Shown: positions 50,335-59,467, counted from the first letter of the stretch. The stretch is 64,000 nucleotides of DNA from Streptomyces sp. NBC_00582 (GCF_036345155.1 NZ_CP107772.1:8618001-8682000), one strand, 5' to 3'. Made by a program: numbers and translations. Notes: generated by a model from the letters alone, not told the origin.

Positions 50335-53010
50335 TCAGGCTCCGGTGGCCGGTGCGAGGTGCTGGGCGAACCAGTCGGCGGTCAGCGCGTCGCGCTCGGC
50401 GGCGTGGTTGTAGAGCGTGTGCTCACCGTCGGGCCAGGTGCGCAGCTCGCCCCGGTCACCGGCCGCCTCGGCGAAGGGGGCCAGGGCCGCCGGGTCGGGG
50501 ATGAAGGGGTCGGCGCCGCCGTGCAGGGCCAGTAGGGGCACCTCGATCCGGTGGACGGCCGGGTCGAACCGCAGCGCGCCCAGAACAGTGCCGACACGGG
50601 CACCGTCCTGCGCGCCGATCGCGGCGGTCATCTGCGCGAAGGCGGGCGGCGGCCCGGCCTGTGCCGACGGTTGTGCGGGCGCCTTCGCCGGCGGCGCTCC
50701 AGTGGGCGTGCAGTTGACCACGCAGGCCTTCACCCGCGGGTCACGGGCCGCGAGGTGCGCGGCGAACAGACCGCCGAAGCTGTTGCCCTGCACACCGATG
50801 GCGTCGCCGAGCCGGGGGTCGGCGGCCACGACATCGAGGAAGCGGGCGAAGCCGTCCACGGCGTCCTCGTCGATGAACAACTCGTGCTCCAGCCGCGCCT
50901 CGCCCTGACCGGGCCCCTCGGCGAGCAGACAGGCCAGACCGCGAGCGGTGAGGGCGTCGGCGGCGGACAGGTAGTTGGCACCCCAGCCGCTCAGCCCGCC
51001 CCACAGCACGACGGTGGCGGTGGCGGTCCCGGACGGCGGCAGGCACAGCCAGCCGACCAACTGGCCGTCGTGGTACGGAACGTCGATGCGCTCGATGACC
51101 GGTTCGCTGAGCTCGGCGACCTTGCCGACCAGCTGGGTGTAGCGGCGGTAGAGGTCCTTCTTGAGCGGGGTGTCGGACTCCTCGGCCATCTGCGCGAACA
51201 GCGCCGCGCCGACGGCCCAGCGGTAGGACTGGAGCGCGGTGGCCCGGTGACCGGCGGCGAGCGCGGCCTCGGCCGTGCGGGCGCGGCGGCCGGCCAGCTC
51301 CTCGGCGACCGCGATCCAGGACCGGCCGCCCGCCGTGGCGTCCAGCAGGGTGCGGGCGTCGGCGGGGTTCATGCCGCAGTCGACCAGCCGTGTGTAGGGC
51401 ATGGCCCGGTGCAGGGCCTCGACGGCCGGATCCGGGGACTGCGTCTCGACCGTCGACTCGCCGGGCGACCAGGCAAGGGCGGTGCGCAGCTCGTCGACCA
51501 GTGCGGACAGGTCCTTCTCGTCGGCCGCGGAACCGAACAGCACGAAGTCCGGGCGGGCCAGATAGGCGACCGCGTCGAGCTTGCGCAGGTACGCCGTGTG
51601 CACGCCGTCCTCGTCGACGAAGTCGCGGCCGGGGCGTACGACACGGCAGCCGAGCCGCTCCAGGAAGCCCCGCTGCTCCGGCGTCAGCGCCTTGGTGACG
51701 TCGGCGTCGCTGACGAGGACGAAACCGCGTCCGACGACGTCGTCGAACCGCCCGGTCAGATCGCCGACGGTCACCCGGCCCTGGGGGACGAGGTCGCCGA
51801 CAGGCCGCTTGACGGTGCCGTCGGGCTCGTGGTGGAGAATACCCTCGGTCACCGTGGGCCCGGGCTCGATCACCGGGGGTTCGTTCTTCATCATCATCTC
51901 GTCGCGTTTCGCGGCGGCCACCGGGTCGTGCATGTTGGCGATGGAGCCCATGAACAGCGACATCTGGGTGATGGTGTTGGTGTGGGGCTTGCGCTCCTGC
52001 TCGTAGGCGTCCAGCAGGGAGTGCTCGGCCAGCCCGCGCAGGACGAGGTCGAGTTTCCAGCTGAGGTTGACCGCGTCCCGGATACCGGAACAGGCTCCCT
52101 GGCCCGCGTACGGCGGCATCGTGTGCGCGGCGTCGCCGGTCAGGAGGACGCGGCCGTCCCGCCAGCGCTGTGCCTCGCGCGCCTCGAAGGTGTAGACGAT
52201 CTGGCGGATGAACCGCACGTCCTCGGGCCCGAGCCCGTGCTTTTCCTTCAGGAGCCGCCAGGCGGTCTCGGGCCGCTCGAACTCCTCCGTCGCCTCGCCC
52301 TCCAGCAGGGCGAACTCGAAGCGCTGCCGCTTCTCGCCGATGTTGATGTACATGTGCCCGCGGGCCGGGTCGCAGAACTGCTTGGCGCTGGCGAACTCCG
52401 CCGGTGCCGGACGCAACCACTCGACGTCGACGTTGAGCCAGCGCTCGTTGAAGCCGAAGTCGTCCCGCTCGACGCCGAGAATCCGCCGGACGTCGCTCTT
52501 GCTGCCGTCCGCGGCGATGACGTAGCGGGCGCGCACCCGGTGCTCGGCCGCGTCGCGGTCGGCGGCCCGCCACGGCGTGAGGGTCAGCTCGACGCTCTCG
52601 GAGTCCTGGGACAGCCCGGAGACGGCCCAGCCCTGTCGGACCTCCACGTTGGACAAGGTCCGGACGCGGTGGTCGATCGCGTCCTCCACATCCGGCTGGT
52701 AGATCGAGTTCTGGGTGTAGAAGCCCATCGGCCCGACCAGCGGCGCCGGGCTGAGCATCAGCTGCTCGCCCTTGCCGTTGACCCACTGGTACTGGGTGGG
52801 CGACACATCGCGGAAGGCCTCGTCCACGTCGGCCGCGGCCTGCACCGCGCGCAGCGTGTTGTCATCCATGTGCGTCGCCCGGGGCATCCCGTACAGCGAG
52901 GTCCACCGCTCGCACACCACTACTTCGTGACCGAGCTGCCCCAGCAGGGAGGCCGCGACCATGCCGGTCGGGCCGTAACCCGCTATTGCGACGTCGAAGA
53001 TCTTGTCCAC
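50335..53010 (-). CDS. Fusion of MhpA-type FAD aromatic monooxygenase and alpha/beta hydrolase
   Basis: One uninterrupted 891-residue protein. Residues ~1-530 are a class A flavin monooxygenase like MhpA/PheA/TfdB: GYGPTGM at 11-17, the DG motif VIAADGSKSDVRRILG, FAD-phosphate motif LLTGDAAHTMPPYAGQGACS, and the C-terminal thioredoxin-like domain (ARPDFVLFGS). From ~540 a helical cap (YTRLVDCGMNPADARTLLDA) and an alpha/beta hydrolase follow, with LLAEGPGQGEARLE, nucleophile GNSFGG (Ser ~744), Asp ~834 (HGGADPFIPD) and His ~864 (DGEHTLYNHA). This part resembles 2,6-dihydroxypseudooxynicotine hydrolase, which cuts ring-carbonyl C-C bonds. It may hydroxylate an acylphenol and remove the acyl chain. 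Divergent from the dioxygenase operon beyond the TetR gene. Confidence 0.9.
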   Translation of the reverse strand: MDKIFDVAIAGYGPTGMVAASLLGQLGHEVVVCERWTSLYGMPRATHMDDNTLRAVQAAADVDEAFRDVSPTQYQWVNGKGEQLMLSPAPLVGPMGFYTQNSIYQPDVEDAIDHRVRTLSNVEVRQGWAVSGLSQDSESVELTLTPWRAADRDAAEHRVRARYVIAADGSKSDVRRILGVERDDFGFNERWLNVDVEWLRPAPAEFASAKQFCDPARGHMYINIGEKRQRFEFALLEGEATEEFERPETAWRLLKEKHGLGPEDVRFIRQIVYTFEAREAQRWRDGRVLLTGDAAHTMPPYAGQGACSGIRDAVNLSWKLDLVLRGLAEHSLLDAYEQERKPHTNTITQMSLFMGSIANMHDPVAAAKRDEMMMKNEPPVIEPGPTVTEGILHHEPDGTVKRPVGDLVPQGRVTVGDLTGRFDDVVGRGFVLVSDADVTKALTPEQRGFLERLGCRVVRPGRDFVDEDGVHTAYLRKLDAVAYLARPDFVLFGSAADEKDLSALVDELRTALAWSPGESTVETQSPDPAVEALHRAMPYTRLVDCGMNPADARTLLDATAGGRSWIAVAEELAGRRARTAEAALAAGHRATALQSYRWAVGAALFAQMAEESDTPLKKDLYRRYTQLVGKVAELSEPVIERIDVPYHDGQLVGWLCLPPSGTATATVVLWGGLSGWGANYLSAADALTARGLACLLAEGPGQGEARLEHELFIDEDAVDGFARFLDVVAADPRLGDAIGVQGNSFGGLFAAHLAARDPRVKACVVNCTPTGAPPAKAPAQPSAQAGPPPAFAQMTAAIGAQDGARVGTVLGALRFDPAVHRIEVPLLALHGGADPFIPDPAALAPFAEAAGDRGELRTWPDGEHTLYNHAAERDALTADWFAQHLAPATGA

Positions 53011-53101
53011 GCCCCGCGCCTTTCGTGCAGTATGTAAACCAAGGTTCGCGTTGAGTGTGAACTCAAGTTCACAGCTGTGTCAACGACGGGGTGCGGATTT
53101 T

Positions 53102-53788
53102 TCAGTGATCGACCTTTTGGTGATCGTTGGCCGACGCTGCCGTCGGGGCGTCCAGCAGGTAGGCCGTGACGGCTCGCCGCAACTGGTCGACCAGGTCGGG
53201 CCAGGGCAGGGGGCGCTGCGACTCCAGGTGCTCGCCGTGGACGAGCCGGTGGGCGCAGGTCGCGTAGACCATCCGGTAGGCGAAGTCGATCGCCGCCTCG
53301 ATGTCCGTGTGATGTCGCAGCGCCGGTGCGGCCAGCATGACCGTGTCGCGAAAGGCCCGGCCGCCCTGGGTGCTGACGGCCGAACCGTGTGCGAACACCG
53401 CCTGGTTGTGTGTGCCCAGCAGGATGAACACCCGCATCAAGGTGGCGTGGAAGTGCAGTGATTCGGCCGTTCCCCGCACCGCCTCGGCGATCACCGCGGC
53501 GGGGGGTGTGGTCGCCGCGAGGTTGAGATCGGCCGGGTGTCGGATGAACTCGGCGGCCAGATCCCCGGTGAACCGCGACTGGATCGCCAGCAGGAGCCGC
53601 TCCTTGTCGCCGAAGCGGCGGTAGACGCTGCCCACCGAGACTCCCGCGGCCTCGGCGACCGCGGCCACGGTCAGCGCCTCCGGTCCGCCCTCCTCCAGGA
53701 GGCGGATGCCGGCGTCGAGGATGCGGTTCTGGGTCTCGCGGCTGCGCGCTTGACGGGCAACCGGTCTCGGGAACGTGTCGCTACTCAC
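53102..53788 (-). CDS. TetR-family regulator of the aromatic cluster
   Basis: 228 aa. HTH in ILDAGIRLLEEGGPEALTVA ... GVSVGSVYRRFGDKERLLLA, followed by an all-helical ligand-binding domain. It lies between the fusion gene (same strand) and the dioxygenase operon (opposite strand), the usual place for a local repressor. GTG 53788 has no Shine-Dalgarno; a promoter -10 ends six bases before it, pointing to a leaderless mRNA. It is clearly paralogous to the TetR at 62025-62696. Confidence 0.9.
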   Translation of the reverse strand: MSSDTFPRPVARQARSRETQNRILDAGIRLLEEGGPEALTVAAVAEAAGVSVGSVYRRFGDKERLLLAIQSRFTGDLAAEFIRHPADLNLAATTPPAAVIAEAVRGTAESLHFHATLMRVFILLGTHNQAVFAHGSAVSTQGGRAFRDTVMLAAPALRHHTDIEAAIDFAYRMVYATCAHRLVHGEHLESQRPLPWPDLVDQLRRAVTAYLLDAPTAASANDHQKVDH

Positions 53789-53902
53789 CGTGAAAGCGTA
53801 ACCATCGGGTTGACAATCTCAAGCGCTTAGCGGGAATACTGGTTCACATTCTCCCGTACGGGTTTGCCCCCTCCGCACCTCACGTAAGGGCACGAAACCG
53901 AC
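53789..53902. promoter_or_regulatory. Divergent promoter region of the TetR gene and the dioxygenase operon
   Basis: On the minus strand, -35 TTGAGA (53817-53822) and -10 TACGCT (53795-53800) are 16 bases apart. The -10 ends six bases before GTG 53788, which fits leaderless transcription of the TetR gene. On the plus strand TTGACA at 53810-53815 with AATACT (53835-53840) is a weaker candidate for the dioxygenase. The palindrome CCCGTACGGG (53853-53862) is a possible operator. Confidence 0.45.
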
Positions 53903-54826
53903 ATGACAGCGGACACCTCCGCCACGACCGGATCAGCACAACGCTTCAGCGAGGAGCGCTCCGCCGAGGTCGTGGCCGCGACCTTCGCCGACACCTCCGA
54001 CCCGCGCCTGCGCGAGATCACGACCTCGCTGGTGCGGCACCTGCACACGTTCGTCAAGGACGTCGAGCCCACCGTGGACGAGTGGGCGGCAGCGATCAAC
54101 TTCCTCACCGAGGTGGGCGCCACCTGCACGCCGGTCCGGCAGGAGTTCATCCTGCTGTCCGACATCCTGGGGGTGTCCATGCTGGTGGAGACCATCAACA
54201 ACCGGGCGGGGGAGGCCACCGAGTCGACCGTTGAGGGCCCCTTCCACATGGTCGACTCGCCCCCGCGTGAACTCGGCGCCGACATCGCCCTGGACGGCAA
54301 GGGCGATCCGTGCCTGGTCACCGGCACGGTGAAGGGAGTCGACGGTACTCCCGTACCCGGGGCCGCGGTGGATGTGTGGCAGGCCAACGCGGAGGGCTTC
54401 TACGACGTCCAGCAGCCGGAGCTGCAGCCCGAGCGCAACCTGCGCGGGCTCTTCACCACCGACGACGAGGGGCGCTTCTGGTTCCGGTCGATCGTCCCGC
54501 GCTACTACCCGATCCCGACCGACGGCCCGGTCGGCCGGCTCCTCCAGGCGACCGGACGGCACCCGAACCGTCCCGCGCACGTGCACTTCGACGTCCGGGC
54601 CACCGGCTTCAGACCCCTGGTCACCCACCTGTTCGTCGCGGACACGCCCTACATCGACTCGGACGCGGTCTTCGGCGTCAAGGACAGCCTCGTACGCGAG
54701 TTCCCCACCGTGGACGATCCCGCCCGCGCGGCCGAAGCCGGCCTGCCGAACCCGTTCAGGACCGTCCACTTCGACGTCGTACTCCGTCCCGAGCAGCAGG
54801 CCGCGGACCAGAAGCCAGGAGAGTAG
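53903..54826 (+). CDS. Intradiol dioxygenase, hydroxyquinol 1,2-dioxygenase type
   Basis: Non-heme Fe(III) enzyme (307 aa) cleaving hydroxyquinol (1,2,4-trihydroxybenzene) to maleylacetate; catechol is the alternative substrate. The N-terminal helical dimerisation domain (LVRHLHTFVKDVEPTVDEWA) and the iron ligands are visible: Tyr in DVWQANAEGFYDVQ, Tyr in RYYPIPTDG, and two His in HPNRPAHVHFDV. Hydroxyquinol is favoured because maleylacetate reductase is the next gene, nine bases downstream. Confidence 0.9.
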   Translation: MTADTSATTGSAQRFSEERSAEVVAATFADTSDPRLREITTSLVRHLHTFVKDVEPTVDEWAAAINFLTEVGATCTPVRQEFILLSDILGVSMLVETINNRAGEATESTVEGPFHMVDSPPRELGADIALDGKGDPCLVTGTVKGVDGTPVPGAAVDVWQANAEGFYDVQQPELQPERNLRGLFTTDDEGRFWFRSIVPRYYPIPTDGPVGRLLQATGRHPNRPAHVHFDVRATGFRPLVTHLFVADTPYIDSDAVFGVKDSLVREFPTVDDPARAAEAGLPNPFRTVHFDVVLRPEQQAADQKPGE

Positions 54827-54834
54827 GCCCAGCA

Positions 54835-55908
54835 GTGAGCACCTTTCAGTCCTTCACCTACCAAGCCCTGCCGATGCGGGTGGTCTTCGGCGCCGGCGCC
54901 GTGAAGTCGCTCGCGCAGGAGATCGAGCGCCTCGGCTACGAGCGGGCGCTCGTGCTGTGCAGCCCCGAGCAGGAGTCCACCGGCCGGATGATCGCCGACG
55001 CGCTGGGCGAGCGGTCGGCCGGTGTCCTGGCCGAGGCACGCATGCACGTCCCCCGGGAGGTCGCCGACCTCGCCCGGGACCGGGCCCGCGAACTAGGCGC
55101 CGACTGCTGCGTCGCCGTCGGCGGCGGCTCGGCGGTCGGCCTGGGCAAGGCGGTCGCGCTGGAACACGGACTGCCCGTGGTGGCCGTGCCCACCACCTAC
55201 GCCGGCTCCGAGATGACACCCATCTGGGGGCTGACCGAGGACGGACGCAAGCGCACGGGTCGCGATCCACGTGTCCTGCCGGTCAGTGTCCTCTACGACC
55301 CCGAACTCACCCTCACCCTGCCCGCAGCCCTCTCCGTGACCAGCGGCATCAACGCGATGGCGCACGCCGTGGAAGCCCTCTACGCCCCCGACGCCAGCCC
55401 GGTCATCTCGCTCATGGCCGAGGAAGGCGTACGGGCGCTCACCACCGCCCTGCCCGCACTCGTCCGCGACGGCGGTGACCTCGACGCCCGAGGTCAGGCC
55501 CAGTACGGAGCCTGGCTGTGCGGCGCCTGTCTCGGAGCCACCACGATGTCGCTGCATCACAAGTTGTGCCACAGCCTCGGCGGCACCCTGGATCTGCCCC
55601 ACGCTCCCACTCACACGGTCGTCCTCCCGCACGCCCTCGCCTACAACCAGCCCGGCGCCGCACAGGCCGTGACCGCGCTGAGCCGTGCGCTCGGAGGGAG
55701 CCTGGACCCGGCGCACCGCTTCTGGGAACTCGCCGGTGATCTCGGTGCCCCACGGTCGCTGCGCGAACTGGGCATGGCGAAGACGGACATCCCCCGCGTC
55801 GTCGAAGAGGTGCTCGCCAATCCCTACGCCAACCCGGTCGAGGTCACCGAGGGAGGGCTGACCCGGCTGCTGAACGCCGCCTGGGCGGGCGAGCCACCGA
55901 ACAGCTGA
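54835..55908 (+). CDS. Maleylacetate reductase
   Basis: Iron-type alcohol dehydrogenase fold (357 aa, family size) reducing maleylacetate to 3-oxoadipate with NAD(P)H. MRVVFGAGAVKSLAQEIERL, nucleotide site VAVGGGSAVGLGKAVAL, VAVPTTYAGSEMTPIWGLTE (a maleylacetate reductase hallmark) and histidines in GINAMAHAVEALYAPDA and LHHKLCHSLGGTLDLPHAPT. GTG 54835, closely following the dioxygenase, so the two are in one operon. Confidence 0.92.
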   Translation: MSTFQSFTYQALPMRVVFGAGAVKSLAQEIERLGYERALVLCSPEQESTGRMIADALGERSAGVLAEARMHVPREVADLARDRARELGADCCVAVGGGSAVGLGKAVALEHGLPVVAVPTTYAGSEMTPIWGLTEDGRKRTGRDPRVLPVSVLYDPELTLTLPAALSVTSGINAMAHAVEALYAPDASPVISLMAEEGVRALTTALPALVRDGGDLDARGQAQYGAWLCGACLGATTMSLHHKLCHSLGGTLDLPHAPTHTVVLPHALAYNQPGAAQAVTALSRALGGSLDPAHRFWELAGDLGAPRSLRELGMAKTDIPRVVEEVLANPYANPVEVTEGGLTRLLNAAWAGEPPNS

Positions 55909-55986
55909 CGTTCTGGCTCAAGTGCCTTCCGATCACCCACTGTTGACACCAGATCCCCCTTCCCTCATCACCGAAAGAGATCATCG

Positions 55987-56781
55987 ATGGTCAAGCTGGT
56001 CGCAGTCCTCCGCCGTCGGCCCGACATGACGCACGCCGAATACCTCGACTACATCGTCAACGTCCACGCCAAGCTGGCGCCCCCGGCGCCTGCTCCGGGC
56101 AGTGAGGCCGCTGTCCCGGCCGGGCCGCCGCCCATGGGCAGGTACATCCAGAACCATGTCTTCGACAGCGCCTACGGTGCGACCGGGGACGACGGATACC
56201 AGGTCACCATGCCACGGGACTCCGTGACCGAGCTCAGCTTCAACGACGTCGAGTCCATGCGGAAGGTCTTCGAGTCGCCGTTCACCCGGGACGTCGTCGG
56301 CCCCGACGGCGCCAACTTCAGCGACCTGCCGGCCGCCGTGAGCCTCCTGGTGGAGGAGACCCGCACCGGCCGGGCCGCGCCGAGCGACACCGACGTGAAG
56401 GTCCTGCACTTCCTCGGTGCGGGCGAGGGGCTGTCAGCAGAGGAGGTTCAGGAGCGCTGGCTGCGGGCGCACCAGGACGTACTGGCCGCCGACCCCGAGC
56501 TCGCCGCCGCGTTGCGCGGACACGAGTGGAACACGGTCATCCCCGGGCAGGGCATGACCGGGTACTTCGGCGGCGCGGAACTCCCGGAGTACGTGGCCTA
56601 CTCCGCCCTGTGGTTCGACGAGTCGGAGGCGCTGCCGCTGTTCCGCCGCTATGCCGCGGGCATCGCCGAGCACCAGGACAAGCACGGCACGTTCTACCGG
56701 CCGTCGCTCTCGTTCTTCCTGCTCTGCCGCGAAGTGGTGATCTTCGACGTGGCACAGTTCGCCGCGCCGAGCGAGGACTGA
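55987..56781 (+). CDS. Tandem EthD-domain (dimeric alpha/beta barrel) protein
   Basis: 264 aa with two ferredoxin-like EthD repeats. The first begins VKLVAVLRRRPDMTHAEYLD, with the EthD-type histidine in NVHAKL; the second begins VKVLHFLGAGEGLSAEEVQE, with RAHQDV. EthD-like proteins accompany many aromatic and ether degradation operons, and some act as decarboxylases, dehydratases or heme-binding proteins; the exact role here is unknown. It lies 78 bases after maleylacetate reductase on the same strand, so it probably belongs to the operon. No terminator hairpin is obvious after it; 56,782-57,019 shows no gene. Confidence 0.8.
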   Translation: MVKLVAVLRRRPDMTHAEYLDYIVNVHAKLAPPAPAPGSEAAVPAGPPPMGRYIQNHVFDSAYGATGDDGYQVTMPRDSVTELSFNDVESMRKVFESPFTRDVVGPDGANFSDLPAAVSLLVEETRTGRAAPSDTDVKVLHFLGAGEGLSAEEVQERWLRAHQDVLAADPELAAALRGHEWNTVIPGQGMTGYFGGAELPEYVAYSALWFDESEALPLFRRYAAGIAEHQDKHGTFYRPSLSFFLLCREVVIFDVAQFAAPSED

Positions 56782-57019
56782 GGTTCAGGGACGGCCGCGC
56801 ATCCGCGGGCAGCATGCACCGGGCCGAACTGTCGACTGTCGCCCCCTCGTCGAGCAGGCGCTGGGCGATCGAGTCGAGCAGGCGGTCGAGACGCGCCCGG
56901 CCGACATGGCCAGCGGCCACCGCACGATCGTCAGGAGTCCACGCATTCCTGGGGATCACGCGGTGGCCGCGCGCTTCGCCGTATGTCCTGACGTGATATC
57001 AGGAGGCCGGACCGGAGTG

Positions 57020-57886
57020 TCAGGGCACCAGCACCAACCGGCCGCGCAGGCCGCCCTCCGCGAGGCGGGCGTGTGCCTTCGCGGCCTCGGCCAGGGGATA
57101 CGTCTCGGCGACCCGGAGAGTCAGTACGCCCTGGTCCGCCAGCTGAACCAGTTCCGCCAGACGCGCACCGTCCGGACGGGTCTCGACGGCGTCCGTGCGG
57201 ACACCGCGTACCGAGGCCGGAGCCGCGCCGGGGTGGACGCCGACATACGTGCCGTTGTCCCGTACTCGGGCGAGAGCCGGTTCCCCGAGGGCGCCGGCGT
57301 CGAGTACCGCGTCGAAGTCGGCTTCCCCGGCGCCCGCGACATGCGTCGCTCCCAGCGAACGTACGAGCTCCTCGTCGTTCGCGCGGGCCAGTGCGGTCAC
57401 CGTCACGCCACGGTGGGCGGCGAGTTGGACGGCGTACCCGCCGACGGCGCCCGCGGCGCCGGTAACCAGCAAGGACTGCCCGGCCGTCAGCTCCAGCAGG
57501 TCCAGGGCCTGAGCTGCGGTCAGGGCGTTCAGCGCCAGGGTGGCGGCTTGCACCTCGTCGGCCGTTGCCGGCGCCTTGGCCACGGCGTCCGCGTCCACGA
57601 TGACGTACTCGGCATGCGTGCCGACCGCCAGAGCCACCACCTTGTCACCGACACTCCACTGCGCGTCCGGACCGGTCGCGTCGATCGTGCCGGCGACATC
57701 GGAGCCCAGCGGCAGGCTCCCGAACATGTCTCCCATGAAACCGGAGCGCCGACCGGCATCCACCGGGTTCAGCGCGGCCGCCGCTACCTTGATCCGCACC
57801 TGCCCCGCCCCCGGCTCGGGCACCTCCACGTCGGCGATCTCCACGGCCTCGGGACCGCCGAACGTCCTCACCACTGCTGCACGCAT
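57020..57886 (-). CDS. NADPH:quinone oxidoreductase-like MDR protein
   Basis: Zinc-free medium-chain reductase (288 aa from ATG 57886, GGAGAA upstream). MRAAVVRTFGGPEAVEIADV, LNPVDAGRRSGFMG, nucleotide site LLVTGAAGAVGGYAVQLAAH, and C-terminus LAEGGLRGRLVLVP are typical of the quinone oxidoreductase group. Divergent from an HxlR regulator, a common redox-stress pairing. It could detoxify quinones from hydroxyquinol auto-oxidation (inference). Confidence 0.9.
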   Translation of the reverse strand: MRAAVVRTFGGPEAVEIADVEVPEPGAGQVRIKVAAAALNPVDAGRRSGFMGDMFGSLPLGSDVAGTIDATGPDAQWSVGDKVVALAVGTHAEYVIVDADAVAKAPATADEVQAATLALNALTAAQALDLLELTAGQSLLVTGAAGAVGGYAVQLAAHRGVTVTALARANDEELVRSLGATHVAGAGEADFDAVLDAGALGEPALARVRDNGTYVGVHPGAAPASVRGVRTDAVETRPDGARLAELVQLADQGVLTLRVAETYPLAEAAKAHARLAEGGLRGRLVLVP

Positions 57887-58010
57887 GGTCAATTCTCCAA
57901 GATTGCGATAGGTCATGATTTTTGGCGCTGTGCGATGACAACCCTAGAAAGAAGTACTCTCTAGCGGGAAGTAGTTACCTGAAAGTGCGTACCGCACCCG
58001 GAGGAGAGCC
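57887..58010. promoter_or_regulatory. Divergent promoter/operator region of the oxidoreductase and HxlR genes
   Basis: This 124-base, AT-richer region contains CTAGA...TCTAG arms (57944-57948 and 57960-57964) centred on the palindrome AGTACT (57953-57958), plus further GTAC-containing half sites before the HxlR gene. HxlR-family operators often have this form. GGAGGAGAG precedes the HxlR ATG. Confidence 0.45.
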
Positions 58011-58412
58011 ATGGCGACCACGACGGCGGACCGGAGGCGCGAGCAGGCCAGCGCCGAGTTCAACGCGTTTCTCAAAGCCTGCCCCACTCATGAGCTCCTG
58101 GGCCGCCTCAGTGAGAAGTGGTCCTGCCTCGTGGTGGCCGCACTCGCCGACGGACCCATGCGCTACGGCGACCTCAGCCGCAGGATCGCCGGAGTGAGCC
58201 CCAAGATGCTGACCCAGTCGCTGCGCTCACTGGAGCGCGACGGCCTCGTCAGCCGCACCGTGACCCCGTCCGTCCCGGTCCGCGTCGACTACGAACTCAC
58301 CGAACTCGGCGCCAGCCTGGCCCAGTTGATGACCGCGGTGAAGGACTGGGCCGAGACCCATATCAAGGAGGTCCACGAGGCACGGGAGCGCTACGACGCG
58401 GGCGGTGTCTGA
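58011..58412 (+). CDS. HxlR-family transcriptional regulator
   Basis: Winged-helix protein (133 aa). ACPTHELLGRLSEKWSCLVV carries the single N-terminal Cys typical of redox- or quinone-sensing HxlR proteins. MRYGDLSRRIAGVSPKMLTQ then SLRSLERDGLVSRTV is the recognition helix and wing. It probably controls the divergent quinone oxidoreductase. Confidence 0.92.
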   Translation: MATTTADRRREQASAEFNAFLKACPTHELLGRLSEKWSCLVVAALADGPMRYGDLSRRIAGVSPKMLTQSLRSLERDGLVSRTVTPSVPVRVDYELTELGASLAQLMTAVKDWAETHIKEVHEARERYDAGGV

Positions 58413-58483
58413 TCCGCGGATCAGTGCTCGCCGACGCTCGCCGAGGCGGATGGTGTCTGTCGGGATGCGGAGCAGGCGGCAAA

Positions 58484-59467
58484 CTACTGGAAGTAGAGGT
58501 TGTACGTCGCGAAGACCATCAGCACCGGCATCACACAGGCCATGACGCGCCGGACATACGGCTTGGACAACACTGCGGGCACCCGAGGAGCCGGGTCGGC
58601 CTGAAGCTTTGTCTGAGGATCCTTCAGGTCGAAGCCCTTCCGAAGGACGGATTCCTCGACGCCGCGCACGATGCGGTCGGCCTCCGCGTAGCGTCCGTGG
58701 GCGGCCAGCCAGCGCGGTGACTCGGGCAGGCGGGCCACGGCGTACAGGCCGACCGGCAGAGGAACGCCTCCGAGGAGCAGCACCGCCCTCCAAGCCGTCT
58801 CGTCCGAGAACATGGACAGCGCCGCGGAACCGAGCAGGGTACTGGCCAGGATGCCGAAGGGCGGGGCGAGCAGAGTACTGACGGCGAGCCGCCGGCGGTG
58901 AGGGAAACCGCTCCGCTCACGGAGCATTGCACCGACTTGGCAGATCACGACCCCCGAGCCGAAACCCATGACGGTACGGAAGACCAGCAGACTCGTGAGG
59001 TTCCAGGCCAGGCCCGACGCCGCACTGAAGGCTCCGTACGCGACGAAGGCGAGTGCGAGCGGCCTTCGTGGGGCGAGGCCCTTGCCGAAGACCGCGGTGA
59101 GGCGCTCGCTCACGAGCGAGCCCAACAGGGTGACCGCGCCGACCCAACCGACCTCGACGGCGCTGAGGTGGAGCGAGTCGCGCAGGGCGGTCTCCACCGG
59201 CTTTGTCACCGTGACGGCGAAGAGCTCACAGATTCCCCCCAGGGCGAGGAGGAGCTGCATCCGCAGGTCGTAGCGCGTGAACGGCAGCCGATTCAGCCTG
59301 GCCGCTGTCTCAGCCGCGGCTCGGGCTTCCGCAGACTCCGCACCGAAGTCTTCGGCCTCTGGCGGAGGTGTGGCGTGTTTTTCCGCTTCACTGCCTTCAC
59401 TTCGAGCATGGCAGGAGATGCTTCCACGCGTCCCTCGTCGGCTGTCTCGTTGCTCACGATTCCTCAT
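58484..59467 (-). pseudogene. MFS transporter, C-terminally truncated
   Basis: 327 aa where MFS carriers have ~420-480. After a ~65-residue polar N-terminus come six membrane segments, with RLNRLPFTRYDLRMQLLLAL at the start and the sugar/acid-carrier motif RLPESPRWLAAHGRYAEAD in the central loop. The protein stops early in TM7 (VMPVLMVFATYNLYFQ). The second half is missing, so transport is unlikely. The early N-terminus may also be out of frame. It might once have imported the substrate of the aromatic cluster. Confidence 0.6.

Noticed and set aside
56782..57019. Minus-strand frame with RARLDRLLDSIAQRLLDEGA
   Set aside because: Short helix-like stretch without start, domain or partner; probably a remnant or chance frame.
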